DNA of 64,000 nt from NCBI GenBank assembly GCA_030248295.1, contig JASANH010001508.1, positions 372,001 through 436,000 of the forward strand, written 5' to 3'. Under the pieces are notes generated by a model. That model worked only from the letters and a program-made list of their open reading frames with translations, was not told the origin of the DNA and made no database searches. This stretch comes from Mesodorylaimus sp. YZB2_4 (lineage: Eukaryota > Nematoda > Enoplea > Dorylaimida > Dorylaimidae). Both the position numbers and the translations under genes were made by a program. This document shows, piece after piece, positions 14,799-31,322 of the stretch (its first letter is position 1; every line of letters begins with the position of its first letter).

Positions 14799-17700
14799 TT
14801 AATGTTTCCCGTAAAATCCGCGGTAATCGGTACGCTGGTACTCGGGCCTAAAAAAGCATCATCCTGATTTTAGAAATTTTCCGTCTTTAAGCGCAGCAGC
14901 GAAGATCAGTGAAGCTGCTGAAAATATGTAGATTTCACCGTCAAGTACAGGCCTTGACGCAGGTACGGTCGAGCACGATGGCAGACTCCACGCACGCTCA
15001 CTTACCCCATAGCGTCCCGACGCTGATACAGCTCTCCACCTCCAGCTCCCCCTCGACGCATCTCCATATCTCGTTGCATATACGACCCTGAAAATATAAT
15101 TTTTTTCCCCCCTTAAGTGGCTACCTTTACACGGCTGGGATAGTACACGACGGACCCCGACTGCAAAAAAACATCATACGAATGCTCACTATGGCTAGGA
15201 CACATTCCACCTGTAAGCCCCATTCGCGAGACGCGAGTGCAGGTTCAGCTGCTCTGGCTGGCATGAACGAGACACGCCTGCCTTTCATCACGACAGGCAA
15301 TGAGTGCGGGTCATGGAGCCTACCCCGACATAGTCATCTCCAAGTCCTTCAAACAAGATGAGAAAAACATCAACTATACCTTGTCCGCCATAAGCCATCC
15401 CGCCGCCAGGGCCACCGAACATCGGCCCTCCGCCGTGTTCAACTGGTGGCATATCCCTACGCGACATGAAAGCGGCAGGCGATCCGTAACTACCCGGCGT
15501 CTCCATATGACGATCAAAATTCGAAGCTCCAGCCCCTGGCGGCACGATCCAAGGACTGGCTCGCACTTCGCTCATGTAGCCCCCGCCGGGGTAACGACCC
15601 CCGGGCGGCGACAACATTTGCCTAGGGGACGGTGGTCCGCCCCTGTGGCCCATATGCATCGGACCTCTACCCTCTCCTCGATGCTGATACTGCGGCATTT
15701 CTCGCCGATTTCCTCCTCCGAAGCCGCTCATTCCACGTCGTTGTATTCCCATATTCGCACCAACACCACTGCTGGCGCCGCGAAAACTACAACAAACGAC
15801 TAGTGAGCAAGCAGTTCAAACTGTAGATGCCTGGCGGCCAATCAAGCCACCACAACCCACAAGACAATCACCCCTTCCATACTTTCGCACGCGCTGCCAG
15901 GCTAACAGGCCGTCAAATATGGACACCTTGCAGGGCAAACAATCACTGATATACAAGTCAACAGAAGCTCTTCGACAAGCCACGACTGCCTGTCCCTTCT
16001 ATTCGACGTCCCCACACCATGATTCGCACCCCGTCCCAGGCTAGCTGCGCCTCTCCCAAACTGAGCCTTCCTAAAATGCTTACGTCTTCCGACGCGGTCT
16101 CTTGCTTCCAGATTGCTGGGAGTCAGCTGGCGAACTGTCAGCAGGTCGTTTTAATGATGCTGAATCGCCCTTTAATGGCGTTTCATCCGTGCCATTTTTC
16201 GGTTCCTGCTCCGCACTCGCTTCCTGATCTTTCAACGCTTCCTGCTGAAGAGCCAATGTCGTCTTCTCGGTTTCTTTTTCAGCAATTTCTTTGGCCTTCC
16301 TTTCCTGCGCGCGATCTTCAATACGTTGTTTCACGTCACCAGGTAATTTCCCTAAAAATAGAGAAAAGCGCCTCGCTGGCACTACATCTAATAGTTCCCA
16401 TCACCCAAAAATTTCCAAGAAACTTCGAGCTTACTCGTGATATTTTGCAAAGCACGACGTGAATGAAAGTCATTTCCAGCCCGTCCGCCGTAACGATCAT
16501 GAGAATGTATGGCATTCGCCACCTTTTGTTGATGATTCCATAATAACTCGAACGTATGACGCAAATTACGTTCCTCTTCTAAAACCAAATGTCCACAAAA
16601 AAGTTCTTCGAATCAGAAAATAAACCTGTTGTATATGCTCACCAGTTTCCTCTTTTGCTTTCCTGGGTGTAAGCTTCGAGTTTGGAACAATATCTAAAAA
16701 TAAAAATCAGGGAATTCCTTCAGGTTTTTCTAAGCGACAAGTATTTTTTCTTGCATTTATAACTGTACATATTTTGTATAATACGGCTTTGAGTGCATTT
16801 CAGCTCAGCTTGGCAAAAATTAATGATGAACCAGAAACTAACGCATTTAATGCAATTCACCATATAGCTGACTGCCAAGACAAGCAAACATACATACCTG
16901 TCATAAGAAAAACCTGCGGACGCGTGCCGTCTTCGAATACGATTTCACTTTGTCTAGCATGAGCTATGTGACAATTGACAACGTCCAAGAACGTAACAAT
17001 AGCACACCGTTGGCTAAAAGCAATAAGTAACCTTAACGCATTTTAACTGAAACAAGAAATTAAAAAATCTTACTCGTGGTAATCGTCCACAAATTCAATT
17101 TCATCGCACAACGTGCCAAAATATTTTCGGATCTGTTCTTCTTCGTATCCAATCGGTATATTTTTGACCACAATTTGTTTCGCCAAAATTTCACGATCTG
17201 ATGAAAGGCTTTCTAACTGATATTCAACAATACTAAGCCACAACGCAGTACATACCTGGTCTCTGCGACGAACAGGGTGGAACTCCTTCCATAACGTACG
17301 CTTTCCACAAAGTTTCAAAGTCTGGCGGACGTTTATGATCAGCTGAAATAAAGTAAGGGTGATAAAACAAACGCAACATTTCAGAAATCGTCTTACGAAA
17401 AGTGCAGACGATCTCCAAACGGCGACCAGGAATCTCAATGTCCAGCAGATACCGTCGCAATGCTACTAACCGATCCAAAATGGTTCGAAAATTTAGAGTT
17501 AGGATGCTAAAAAATTCAGCATTCACAATCACATCGATGCAAACCAAAACTAAAATTCTTACCCAGCAGCGCAAGTAGAGGCCAATGAACGATCTGTGGA
17601 TGAGTAATCGATCGAATGGCTCAATTGGATTAGAGTGTAGATCCTTGGATGGAGGAGGTCGCCCAATCCCAAACCACGAATAGTGATGCGCTTATCCGAA

Positions 17701-18506
17701 GCTGAATCTTTCCGTAAAGCCGATTTTCCTATAAATCGAGAATGGACAACAAAATGAGGAATCTCCCTCACAAGAGTAAAGCATCTCACTAATCCAGGTC
17801 AAGGTCGTTGCAGTATGACCATCGTCCTTCGGTGGTACCAATTGCATCGTCTGACCATGGCTAGATATCTTGATTTCGGGCATTGAAGGCGGAGCTTCTA
17901 AAATGAAAGTCTCGTCAAAATAAAGAAATCGTACGAAACTGGATGCAGAAACAAGCTACCGAAAATAACAATGAAAAAGGGTAAATAAAATTCTGAGCTG
18001 ATGAGTAAGTCAATCACAGATCCGTAGGTAATTGAATGTATGTGCGTACATCTACAGTATTGGCCTGACTGTTTTGAGACCTGACTGTTTTAGTTCAACA
18101 CAAAAACTTTTCCCTATTACGCAAGTGAATCATGCCCTATCACTTAATTAATTTATAAAAACATACCGATATCTAACTGACCATCTTCGTTATTCTCCAA
18201 TGTTTCCGTTGTCTCGTATTCTTTTCCGCAATTTCCGGCACTCTCTTCACTTTTTGTAATCAGCCATTCCACACCTAACTCGGCTAAATCATCGATTACG
18301 ATCGGTAGGGAATTTAACTCTTCTTCCGCCTGTTGTTGTTCCGTTTTTTCCGTTTCTTCATTTCCACCATTATTGAGATCTGTTTCCACCGGTGTTTCTT
18401 CGTCGTGCGGTTCCTCCTTCACCTCTTCTTTCACCTCCGCCATTGCCTCACCATCGTGAGTAGCTTCCGCTTCGCCATTTAGAGCGACAGCTTCGATTTC
18501 TGACAT
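14799..18506 (-). CDS. RRM protein with acidic N-terminus and Gly/Arg/Met-rich tail, family unrecognised
   Basis: Probable RNA-binding protein. Exons: 18506-18167, 17897-17790, 17728-17563, 17506-17397, 17342-17256, 17212-17074, 17013-16898, 16693-16643, 16578-16435, 16351-16084, 16070 to about 15990, 15786-15380, 15087-15006, 14847-14799. The N-terminus is acidic (EVKEEVKEEPHDEE). The middle carries an RRM-like fold, with KQIVVKNIP as RNP2-like and RCAIVTFLD as RNP1-like. A charged coiled-coil segment follows (LEEERN... to KEIAEKETEK), then a likely nuclear localisation signal KRPRRK and a tail rich in Gly, Arg, Met and Pro ending FYGKH. The tail recalls hnRNP-type proteins, but I cannot name the family. 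Phases fit at every join except the donor near 15990, which is weak (possibly GC). The start is the ATG at MSEIEAV. Confidence 0.72.
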
Positions 18507-19549
18507 TTTGAACGAGAAAAAATAAAATTTAGTACTTTTCGAAAAAGTTTTAAGAACTTCCGTTAGAACAAAAGGAATGAGAAGAACAAAACAAAACAAA
18601 ACGAAATAGACGACGGACAAATCGCACTCCACTTTTTGACACGTGGGTCATTTTGAGATAAGCAGCTGATTCAAACAGCTTTTGCGCGGGAAAGTGATGT
18701 CATCTGCGTTCCGAATTCGACCCGAGGCTGCTGGTCATGAGAGCGGAAATAGAAGGTTTCGGTGCTGCTGCGTCATATCAGTCATTGTGCTACGTCAAAG
18801 GTCAAAGTATCGACGACATTTAGATGGTATATTTTCGTCTATCCCCGCTGGTGGTAGTGTCTGGTTTAGGAAGTGTACCTAGCCGTAATCATATGCCGCC
18901 TCGAGCGTAGTCCAACTACACTTCTCGTCATCTTCCTACGTAGCAGGCCCGGGAACGTGCAGCAACGGCGCGACCTGCGTCCATTTAACGTGAAATGTCA
19001 GGCCCCCGATGAATCGAAGCTAAGCACATGCGATCATTGGGGATGGAATGGAACGAAGTTCCACGCCATCATCCCAAACTTATTGCGTAGAAAAAATACA
19101 CATCATCAGTAATGACACGAGACTTTGACTGGCGTCACTCGTTGGACATGAGATTGTTAGTGGGTGTTGCGGGTATAAATACGATGGCAAAGTGGATCTG
19201 CCACTCTGTGCTGACCCGAGATCCAAGCAGTGCAAGTAAGATTGGCTGCAGTCGGACAATGATGATCGGATACAAGAAGCTAGTGGCTCGACTTATCCTA
19301 GCTGGTAAGAAATGGGCCTACGCTGACCTGGTGAAGGCCCTACTACCTATCGGATTGACCGTCACGCTCATCCGCACACCTAAATGACAGCCTGTCGCTG
19401 GGACAACCAGCATTTTGTAAAAGGGTCGAAATAGGACCTAGATGACATTTTGCTTTAAACTTTGAGATAACAACAAGAAGGATCTGTGTGCAAGCAAACT
19501 ACCTCTGCTGGTAAAAAGTCACCAATTTTGTTCTTCTCTGGCTTCTCGG
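18507..19549. other. Intergenic stretch
   Basis: Upstream flank of the RRM gene and of the small gene at 19550. A 91-codon frame at 19112-19387 on the plus strand has no recognisable feature. Confidence 0.35.
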
Positions 19550-20227
19550 ATGTCCATTACGAACTTCCCGAGCATTTCTTCCTGCCTTTGTCCGGCAAGT
19601 CTTCTTGTAGGACTGATGGCCATCGTGATCGCAGAGGAAGGTAGCACATTCGTCCCCGGACGTCCATCCGTAAAGTTCAATTTACACTTTCCTTTTGCTC
19701 AACTCGAAGATAAGACTATGAGACCTGGTTTGGGCGGTTTAACATTGTGGAGTGACCCCAAGGTAAGTTGTTTTCTGTCTGACCATGATAATGGACCGAG
19801 TGCCCTGGGACGAGCTAGACCCAATTCCATTACACGACAACACCACGACTTCGTGTTGCAAACATGGTTGTGTATTTGCAGATAATGGCAGCGTACAGAT
19901 CATTGGCTCAACTATCCTCCCCCACTCCGCGCTCCCTGCCTATGCAAGGCGGAATGAACCATGTTTGTGAGGCCATTCACGACAATGCATACCAGCCGTA
20001 TTTTGGAATCAGTACGTTATGTTTCCATATTGTGCTCGGATAGCCTAAATAGTAGCTTGGATGACAAAGATTTCTCGCTTTTATGACCTCTTATCACATA
20101 TCACCATAGCTCAGCACCCAATCGGGTTGATTTTTGTATCTGCTCAGAAATGGGTGGACGATGGGCCCTGCTTCCCGTCAAACACATGTTGGCCTTTGTG
20201 GGAGAGCTGGAGGCACAGGCAGACTAG
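19550..20227 (+). CDS. Small three-exon gene with N-terminal hydrophobic signal, unknown function
   Basis: Exons 19550-19762, 19882-20011 and 20148-20227 join in phases 0 and 1 with donors GTAAGT and GTACGT and acceptors TTTGCAG and GCTCAG. The result is 140 residues ending AEAQAD-like (ELEAQAD, then TAG). A hydrophobic stretch (LLVGLMAIVIAEEG, residues 18-31) may be a signal peptide or anchor. I recognise no family. Support is only from splice signals and uninterrupted phase across three exons; the second exon also has another open frame, so a chance assembly remains possible. Confidence 0.42.
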
Positions 20228-22622
20228 ATGCACTCGAGGGTACACGGAGAGAAGGTGGCCAGGTTGGAAGCACCCAGCCCTCGTTTGTAACGGAAAAATT
20301 CCATCCTGTAGACAAGGTGTGATGGACGGAGAAGGAGAAAGCTTCCGAGTGGTATAAAAAATCGGTTGGGCCCGCTATTGTGTCTTAAAATGCTCGAGGT
20401 AATCAAATTGAACAATTGTCGTTCGTCTTGACTCCCCTTCCTCCGCCCTACGAAAGAGTTTCCTTGCTACCTTAATGTTATTGCTTGCTAGCCCCTCTGG
20501 ACTAGTCTGGGCTCGTCCCGGGTTCAAATCCCAATGATGGGTCGGCTTCTAAACCACCACAAGCCCTCGCTGTGGAGCACAGGTGACTCCCCGATACTCT
20601 CTAGGTGCTCCGAGTGGACACGGAAGTCAAGCGAGCAGACAGTCTCGGCTGCCCCGACAATGTTCATAGCCCGCCCCCCATCGTCGGTCGGTGTCCAGTC
20701 CATGATAGCTCGTGCAGAGGTGCTCCTAGTGCGTGGAAGCTGCTGTGTGTGCTGGTTCCAGAACAGCCTTGACTTAGGCTTGACTGCTGACCGGCTATAG
20801 GCAAAACGGGCTGACTTCCAAAGATTTAAAAGACAAGGGAAGAGTCCCGTCGAAAATTCACTCGTCAGACCTTTTTGATCTGCAGTGACTTGAGGCCCTG
20901 TAACGATCGATCCTGGATATCGATTGAAATTGTGTGTGTGGACATTCTATAAAAAATTTGGTTTTTGAAACATCTAAACGTCTGGTGAATTCAAAAAAAA
21001 GAAGACACAATCCCTATCTCGAGTGTGTGAAAGCAAGTTGCTGGAAAATGGGCTGGCAATTCAGCAATAAGGCATGTTAATTTTTTGCCCAGTTCGGTTT
21101 AAACTGGTACAATTTTAGAAAATCTTTTGAGTCCCCGTCTGCTTCTGAGCAGTCTGGTATTAGGACAAAAATTCTAAAAATGGACCTGATTGAATTATCG
21201 CGCGAATCGCGAAGAAAGCGATTTTTCTGATGTTTTCGGGTCATAGAGATTGTTTGATCGTGATCGTACGCAGATCGCCGTGATCTGCTGCACTGAAGGG
21301 AAGACCTGCTAGTGTGCTGCAGGTGCAAGTTTTCCATACACCTTGTCTTGTTTGAAGTATTTGTGCCCTTGTCTCAAGAGGACACTCGCACCACATGCAC
21401 ACTATGCCCGCCCGCGTACTCCACGCTATGCATCTAAATTCTAAAAACTCGGTTATATTATTGCTTTTAAAAAAATTTTTTGATCGAGTTTTTCCGTCAG
21501 CCCACTAGCCATCGGAATCAACGGAACAACCACTCCCTACCCAGCTAACTCATAGGCCCCTTCCAGTGCTATGGGTTCACAGGTGACTCCCCATCCAGGA
21601 AGATGCGCAGTTGCCTTCTTTTACTTGTATTCCAAAATTTTTTGAGAGCGGGAGCCATTATATCTTGAATTAGGTAATATTGGGTAACTTTAACAATAAT
21701 ACTTTCAACATGCCAGGGCAGGCCTTTCTTTGTCCAGCAGTAACTAATTGCCTGTCCCATCTGACTGTGGTCATATTTCAGATTACAATGGGACAACTGT
21801 GGAAGTGAGACAGCTCTCTGACGAGCCTCAAAGATTCTTTGCTGGCTATTGCATCAATGAAGGAGCTTCGTGCCGTGGTCTTAAAAGGAGCGGGTAAACA
21901 TGCTTTGTCTGTGGATGCGGTCCTGTCGCACTCATCTCTGTCTATTTAGCATTATCAAAAGTACGTGCGAAACGCGCCTAAGATGGCAGCTAGCACTGAC
22001 CCGCCCGTACGGTTCAAGTGATCCATGGGCCATTGATCAAATACTAATTCCACACAGTTGCCAGTGCATTTATTTTGTTGCACCCGAGTCGACAAACGAC
22101 GACACTCTTGACTGGACTTTCGGCAATTAGTAACGCAGCGAATGTTTTGTAATTTAGGCAATGCAGCTTAAAAATGCAAGTCGAAACGTGCTTTCGAATT
22201 ATTCATGCTATTTTGGACTCTACGTTATATTTTCTGGCCGTGATGAGCCGTAGGCATGAATAGTTTGTTTTTTGCTTTTTATAATTATTTTCTTTGTTAT
22301 TACTTGCCTGAATCAAGGATACAGTGCAAAGCTGTCTAGCTTCTACAAGAAATGCCAAAACAGGGTCTTGACGCACAACCTACCTATACAAGGCGGCTGA
22401 GCAAACCAAAGTCATCCACCAACGCAGTAGACTTTTAATCTTTCTTTCATTCAACCTAGTAACGGGCTCGAATGGCTGCGCATGCTCGCGTGATCCGCTT
22501 TAGCTAGCCGACTACTATAAATGGGGGGCGGCCCCGGAACATATCCACTACCCACTTTGTTCTGCTCCTACCCCATTATAAGACGCCCATTTCAGCCGAC
22601 CGAACTCATGAACTAAGCCAGT
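20228..22622. other. Intergenic region with a tRNA-like B box near 20510
   Basis: About 2.4 kb without convincing genes. At about 20490-20530 (plus) GGGTTCAAATCCC matches a Pol III B box, with TAGCCCCTCTGG upstream as a weak A box, so a SINE fragment is possible. The rest shows no pattern I can interpret. Confidence 0.35.
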
Positions 22623-22643
22623 TTAGCTTAGCCAGAGATACAT

Positions 22644-22960
22644 GCAGCTTCTACTGTAGAAAAATGGAAGCCGTAAGACAGCGTTGGAAACGGGGTTGGG
22701 AAGGAGCGAATGCGACGAGGCGGAGAATATCGATGAGAATCCCTTGGTACCAAATGGCAACCCTGTCCACTGGCACATGCTTTTTTGAACCATTACTACT
22801 CCGGACAATGCGCTCAAATGAGGCCCGAGCAAACATGCGCTCCGGATAGAAGACACGAGCGAAGTGGGTATTGATATCGATCCCTCTTCTCGACTGCACC
22901 AACTGGTCTTTTTTCTCTTCAAATAAGGCCGTCTCCATTTTCTCCTTTTCCGCTAAAGAG
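22644..22960 (-). CDS. Possible exon or short gene, unknown
   Basis: A 95-codon frame from 22938 to 22651 has a balanced, protein-like composition (INTHFARVFYPERMFARASF). On the minus strand it is preceded by a good acceptor, CTCTTTAG, just upstream of EKEKMETALFEEKK. No partner exon or family was found, so it may be one exon of an unresolved gene or a chance frame. Confidence 0.22.
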
Positions 22961-23880
22961 GAAAATGTCAGGTCTATGGTTATTATATGGCCGACTTGTA
23001 CGAAGATATTTGAATATTATAGGTGGGAAGAGAGAGGAGCCACGTTTGGCCCAAGACCTTCCTCGAACTCTGTTTATCAGAGGAGCCGAGTGAAAAGCGA
23101 ACCTTTTAACGAGAAAGGAGTCTATCTAGGTGACACATTTAGCCTCGTCGAGTCGACCTTTTATTTTAGCCAACTAGAAGCAAGGTGTGTTGTCGAGAGG
23201 AGACTTGCGCAGAATGTTGTCCGTGCTAGCTTATGAACACCTGCGCCCAAGTAGCTAACTAATAATGCGAATTCAATCATGGACAGGGGGACTGTGAGTG
23301 ACGTCAATGAACACGGTCGTCGGCACAGTAAGCCTTTGCCTGACGCCGGCTTCGTCGGGCCCCCTTGAGCATATCTAATCCACCTCTCCTTCCATGCGAG
23401 GAGGCCCGAGGCTTGTACAGAATCGATTCTTCGCCATCAGCCACACAAGGAGAGAAGGTGGTAGTGAGCGGATGGTGCCATTTTATTTCCCTTCTCCGTA
23501 ATGTGATAGACGAGCCTACCAGCAGGTGGGTCTCGGCGAGTGGGTGAAAAGGGAGTCTCGCCTTTCTTTTATTCCTCACGCGTTTTTCATTCCTTATCAA
23601 CCAAATATTCCCTCCGTCCCGTCTCGTCCTCTACTCCATAAATAGCGAATTTTGATTTCCTTCAAACTGAAATGCCTGTCCGCGCTATAACGGATACGTA
23701 TTTCACGAGCACTACAGTTTGGCAAGGGCGCTCTTGACGTCAAATGGAAATCACTTTCATAATTCCATAAAAGGCTAGCTAAATGTTTTACTCGTGCCTA
23801 GCTCGCCAGCGAACTGGTTTGTTTGAAGGCTCTCATGCCGACACGCTATCACATTTTTACAGGACGGTGCCCCATTTGAC
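22961..23880. other. Upstream flank of synaptotagmin
   Basis: No supported gene. It probably contains the synaptotagmin promoter and 5' UTR; I see no distinct element. Confidence 0.35.
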
Positions 23881-26223
<2,343 letters not shown>

Positions 26224-29200
26224 AGTATACGAAGCTACCAAGGTTGATACGGGGGGCAGGGTAGAATCGGGTACCTTGGCGTATACTCTATCGAATGAGA
26301 GTTTTCTGCCGCTTCGACAACATATTTGGTTACCTGTGATATTGTACGTCGTGAAGTGCACGCTTTTACAATCACCTATTTTGGCTACTTACGTACTCTG
26401 GCCCGCGGTACAGCACAATTTTTGGATGCTCTCTGTCGCACTCTGCTACAATCGAAGCACTCGTGACTTGCTCTTCTTTGGTGTGGACGAGTAAATGGTC
26501 TAAAATACTATTTTTTCTTCGAATATGTCCGGACATAAACTTATCATCGGTTGTCCTAGCTCCTACAATTGACGTGAGCAAATATTGATCTACTAACACT
26601 GGCATGTTTTTTGCGCAGGCATAGCATTGGCGATTGGCAATAACAGAGTCATTGTAAGCTCCCGGTCAACATGTCACCTAGCAAGCAAATGACTGTTCCC
26701 ATATTTCACATGCACAGAGTAAACATAGAACTCGTTTTCCGGACCCCCCCCCCCCCCCCCCCCGCCCACCCCATTGTAAAACTCATTTAACAGATGACTA
26801 GTAGGGACCTGAAACTCGCTTTAAAAAAAGTCGCATTGTGGAAACATAGGAACAAAAGCCTTTTAGAAAACGTGATGATTCGCTGATTTTTATTACAAGT
26901 TACACCTTTTGATTCATTGTGGTGCACCCGAGGGGACTGAGGAGGGGACTCTTGGTGGAAGTTCTGGTATATTACTGTAGTAAATGTTTCCTGCATTCAA
27001 TATTTACACCATGTGCTGGGTCCTCCCTACCCGGCTGTGAGTGAGTGAAGGCTCGTCCAAAATGAAGGAGTTTGCTACAATTCTTGAATCTTATTGGATA
27101 TTCTCAAGGATCTCGCTCACCCAGCATCGCGCCCGCAAGGAACGCATTGCTCCGATCGCCTCGCTATTGTCTGGCAGAAAAAGATTACACAAATGAAAGG
27201 GAGACTGCTTGTTTTCGGTTCTGACGAAAGTATCAGCAGGAGTCCAGCGGGGATCGACCGCTCACCGCCTCTTGTAGGTGGGAGAGCGATGAAGAGTGGC
27301 AATGACGCGCATAGGTGTCATTGTCAGAGAAACATAAACATGTTCAAGGCGATGAAAACTTTTTGCAAACACGTCATTGCACTGATAGAGCAGTGTTGTA
27401 CAGTGCAGTTTACTGGTTTCTGTCGTCACTCAGCAATGCGCCTGCTGCGCAAGGTAGGCAATGACATGCCCCCTGCGCCAACTTATGCTCCTTGCTTTGT
27501 CCACCTCAGCGATCTCTTTCTGCAAATGAATTTAATCAATCGCGAATCTATTTAGTACAGCATGCTGGGTGGCCTGCTTGGGCCGACCTCTGCAAGTAAA
27601 CCTAGTTTCACTGTCAGCATCACCCAGACCAGCCGCGAGCTGGCATCAATTTGCATCAAAAAGAATAAAAGTGGTATGTGCATTGCATTTTTATGACATG
27701 CTTTTGTACCACAGCATACAAAGTGCAGCAAGTATCCGCTGTCTACAATGTGTCTTATTGTTTCGAGTGGAGTCTGAGTGTGAGTGCTTTGGTAAAGAGC
27801 TCCTTTGCTGCAGCAGGGCACTGGGATCATATTCAAATCAATCGATCGACGATCCATAAATCTTCCGTGATCAAATGACTTCTGCACATTTGCCCCTGAT
27901 CGCTAATAGCAGATTCAAAGTTCACAGCAGTGTGCAGATAACATGACAGGAAAGGAAACGTTTTCTCGTGACTTTTATTTTCTCCTTCAACACTGATTGG
28001 AAACTGGCAAGTCTCATTAGCAATTCAATGCCAAATTGAAATGACCCTGTGCACGAACCAAGGAACGAGCCTAGCAATCACCCGCCCACTCCAAAGAACC
28101 ACGCTCCCTTGCATTATGCATAGCATTGCCAACAACTATTGCCATATTGGCCTAACATTGCCATTTTTAAAAATACGCTGTCTTGCTTTCATAAGTAATC
28201 TTTGCATTTCACAAACTATCGCTCAATTTTCAATTTTCTAAAGCCTGTGGACTCGTCCATTTTCAAACTGGCCCTAAAATTACTCGCTGGCTGATCCTAC
28301 TCCTACTCGGCACCAAAGTACACGAGTCATTGACATGTTTGGCTGGACTTCTACGGACGGTCCCTTTGACGATTGATCCAATTTGGCCGTCTCAGCCGAC
28401 AGCTTTATCTTTCTAGAAAATGAACGTAGGCAGGGTACAAGATTGATGTAGCATTTTGACGGGTTCAATCTTGGTTCAGCGTAGGGGCAGTTGGTGGCAG
28501 TGTTGACTGCTAACATAAAAATGGCCACCAAAAGTGCCAAGTTCTGTTTAAGAAGCTGACGGAAAAGAGACGCATAGTAAAATAATAGGGAGCTTAGAAA
28601 ATCATCGTCAATGCATTTTGGAAAGCAGATGTTTCCTTCGTTCACTCGATCGCTGAGGAAGTGCATTTTTTGTGCGCGAATCCATAGGTCCCAAAGGAGT
28701 GTACGGTGGTTCATCATGGTGCTGCGCCTTGTCAAAACTTGGAGCCAATGTTCAAAAAGCAAACGAGCGAAAAATGCCCAAGAAAAAGGCGCAAAGCCGT
28801 TTAGTGTTCTTGGGTGCGTAGCGAGTAATTCCCGCGCACTGACATCCCATAAGTTGAGCGAAAATAAAATTCAAACGCTCAATATTTTTTTGACTGGCAG
28901 AATGAACGAGTCATATTTTAGTGTTCTTCACTTTTTTCGCCCTCACGTGTCTCGAAAGGGAGAGTTCAAATTTTAGGTTTTCTCTTTTTTATGATAAGTG
29001 AAGGCGATCCGAACTCTGATTTGTGCTTTTGAGTGCTAAAATAATTTTTTAGCAGATTTTTTGAAAAGACTTAAAAGATCGTGATCAAATAGGCTTCTCG
29101 TTTGTCCCGTTATACCGTCTAGGCGGATGTCATTCAACGAGTGTCCTGACACTCGACCAGTCGGGTGTTTGTCTTGGCTTGAGTGAAATTCGTCAGGTGC

Positions 29201-31322
29201 CATTCTCGTTCGCTTTTGCGAGCACATTCGATGGCGGCAAATAGAAGAGCTTTTCGTGCATTTTGTATTCTCGGAAAGCATGTCATCCAGACAGCGGCCC
29301 TTTTGAATCAATGACACTCCACTCTAATGTGGGATCAGTAATGAGAAAGCTTAGCTAACTTCCATTTTCCTCATTCCATGATTCGCCTCGTCAATGAGTC
29401 TGGGCCCAGTGAAAGAAGTGTTTCGATAGGTCAGTAAAAAGAGCAATTGGCGCTGAATGCGCTACTTTCAAAGAGTCTGAATGGCGGAAAGAAAAAACAG
29501 TGAGTGGCTGATTCAATTAGACCTAAAAAAGAAGGTCGTGCCCATGATCCCAGATCTAATGGAATCTTTCCATGGCAGCTGGCGGCCCATCTGATTACGT
29601 CTCCGAGAAACTAGGACGTAGTTACATCGTTTTTATTCGCTCCCGCGATAAGGATTTATTTTTAGTTGTACCCGCATTTGGCCAGAGGTAGGCCAGATTT
29701 TGAGCCTTTCAAAAAAGTCCTTTCTTTTCTTCCTCGAAAATTCACCGGGGCGAAAATAAGTACGGGGGTGTAGCAGTTAATTTAGAAATGTCGACTTAAT
29801 TTCACTGACTCATTGGCCACAAACGAGTTTCTGCTTACGCTCTGATCTCTTCTTTTCTGTCGGCTGCCTAATAAGGCAATGTTGCAACTCGCCGTCTATT
29901 TTGGGCGAGAACCTTTTTTGCTGGGCCTGACCGACATGGCGATTGAGATTCTTCCAGTTCGGTGAACAAAAAAGATCGAGTGTCAGTTCAGAGAAAAAAG
30001 CGCGAAAGAAAAGGTTTGTGCCACTAGCACGATCTAACCTTGAGCGGCCTAATATGTATGTACTTATCGTGCGTTCTAGTTACAAGCCACTGGTTTTTTG
30101 CTTGCTTATGCGCAAGCAGCATGGGTGGCAGCTTTTTTCTCTTCTCCCACTAAGCAATGAGATAAGTTCTGTGGCGTGGACTAGTTGACTTTTATGGTTA
30201 GCTAGCCAGCTTATGGATCAGTGCTTACAGGCCTGCGCCTGCGAAGTGCTAAGTTGACTGTAGCATTTGTTTTGAAAGCCAGTTGATTTTTACTTTTATC
30301 CCATCGTTACATATGCAATCTACGCATAATTCAAGGTGCTGGGGCACTTTTTTATAGCTTTCCTAAGGCAAAACCACCTTGAACCGTCAATTGCATGGGC
30401 GGCACGAGAGGCGAGCATTCGTCAAATGTTGGGCGCTGAAGTATGATGCACCAGGCTCGTTTTACGTCCAATTTGCAATCGGGAGCTAGAAGCAATAAAG
30501 GAAGATGGAATGTGGAAACTGCTTCTTCGTCTCACACTGGGTGAATATACTGTATGGATGTGTCAGGCAGCCCCCACCCGAACTCTATCTTCATACGTTT
30601 GACCGATTTGCGTATTTACGGTTTGAATTTCTGCTCGGGCAGTCAGAGAATGTTTTGAAGTATGTTTTTTTGACCCGTCTGGAGCTGCCTGCTGCGATGA
30701 CGTTTTCTGACAATTTTTGAGTCCACTGCTGAACGGCTTGATTACACGTACGGTGTCTATTTTCCATCTTCCTTTCATAGCATAGTGCTCTTATCGCCGA
30801 CGCCTCCATTCTCTCTCAGGCCATGCTTTCAAGGCTAGGTGGGCAATAATTACCATGGTGAACCCGTCCTTTCGCAGATGGCCTCTGGTTCATACTCCAA
30901 TAAATGGCTTAGCCTCGCCATCAAATGGCCCCAATGTGACACAAAATCTCGTAAATTTTCACTCGTATATAATTTTGCTCTAACGTAGTTTTATCTCTGG
31001 CAGCAGGTACATGCTATTACGACTCGCCGCCCGTGTGTTATCCACTGCTCACTATTAGCCCCTAGCACTCTACGCAATACCTTAAACTGGGATGGTCGTG
31101 TGAATGAGGAAGGCTCGTTAGACAATGTTCCCTGATAACAATGATTACGGTAGTGAGATCTCCCATTGGCCATGAGCTCTCAATTCATCCCGTTATATCA
31201 GGGCCCGGAGTAGCAGTGTCAGTGCGCGTGCCCTCACTCTATTGGTCCCCATTAGCTTCGTCTCACTGGCGCTGATGCGATTGTGTCTTTTTAGGGAGGC
31301 AGTGTATTGATTTGAAACGACC
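26224..31322. other. Long gene-poor region with a poly-C tract
   Basis: About 5 kb between synaptotagmin and the next receptor gene. A run of about 20 C lies near 26744-26763. The longest frame (28280-28762, minus) shows no domain. Nothing else seen. Confidence 0.4.

Noticed and set aside
28280-28762. 160-codon minus-strand frame in the gene-poor region
   Set aside because: Has one hydrophobic stretch but in mid-protein, no domain, no splice support; likely a chance frame.
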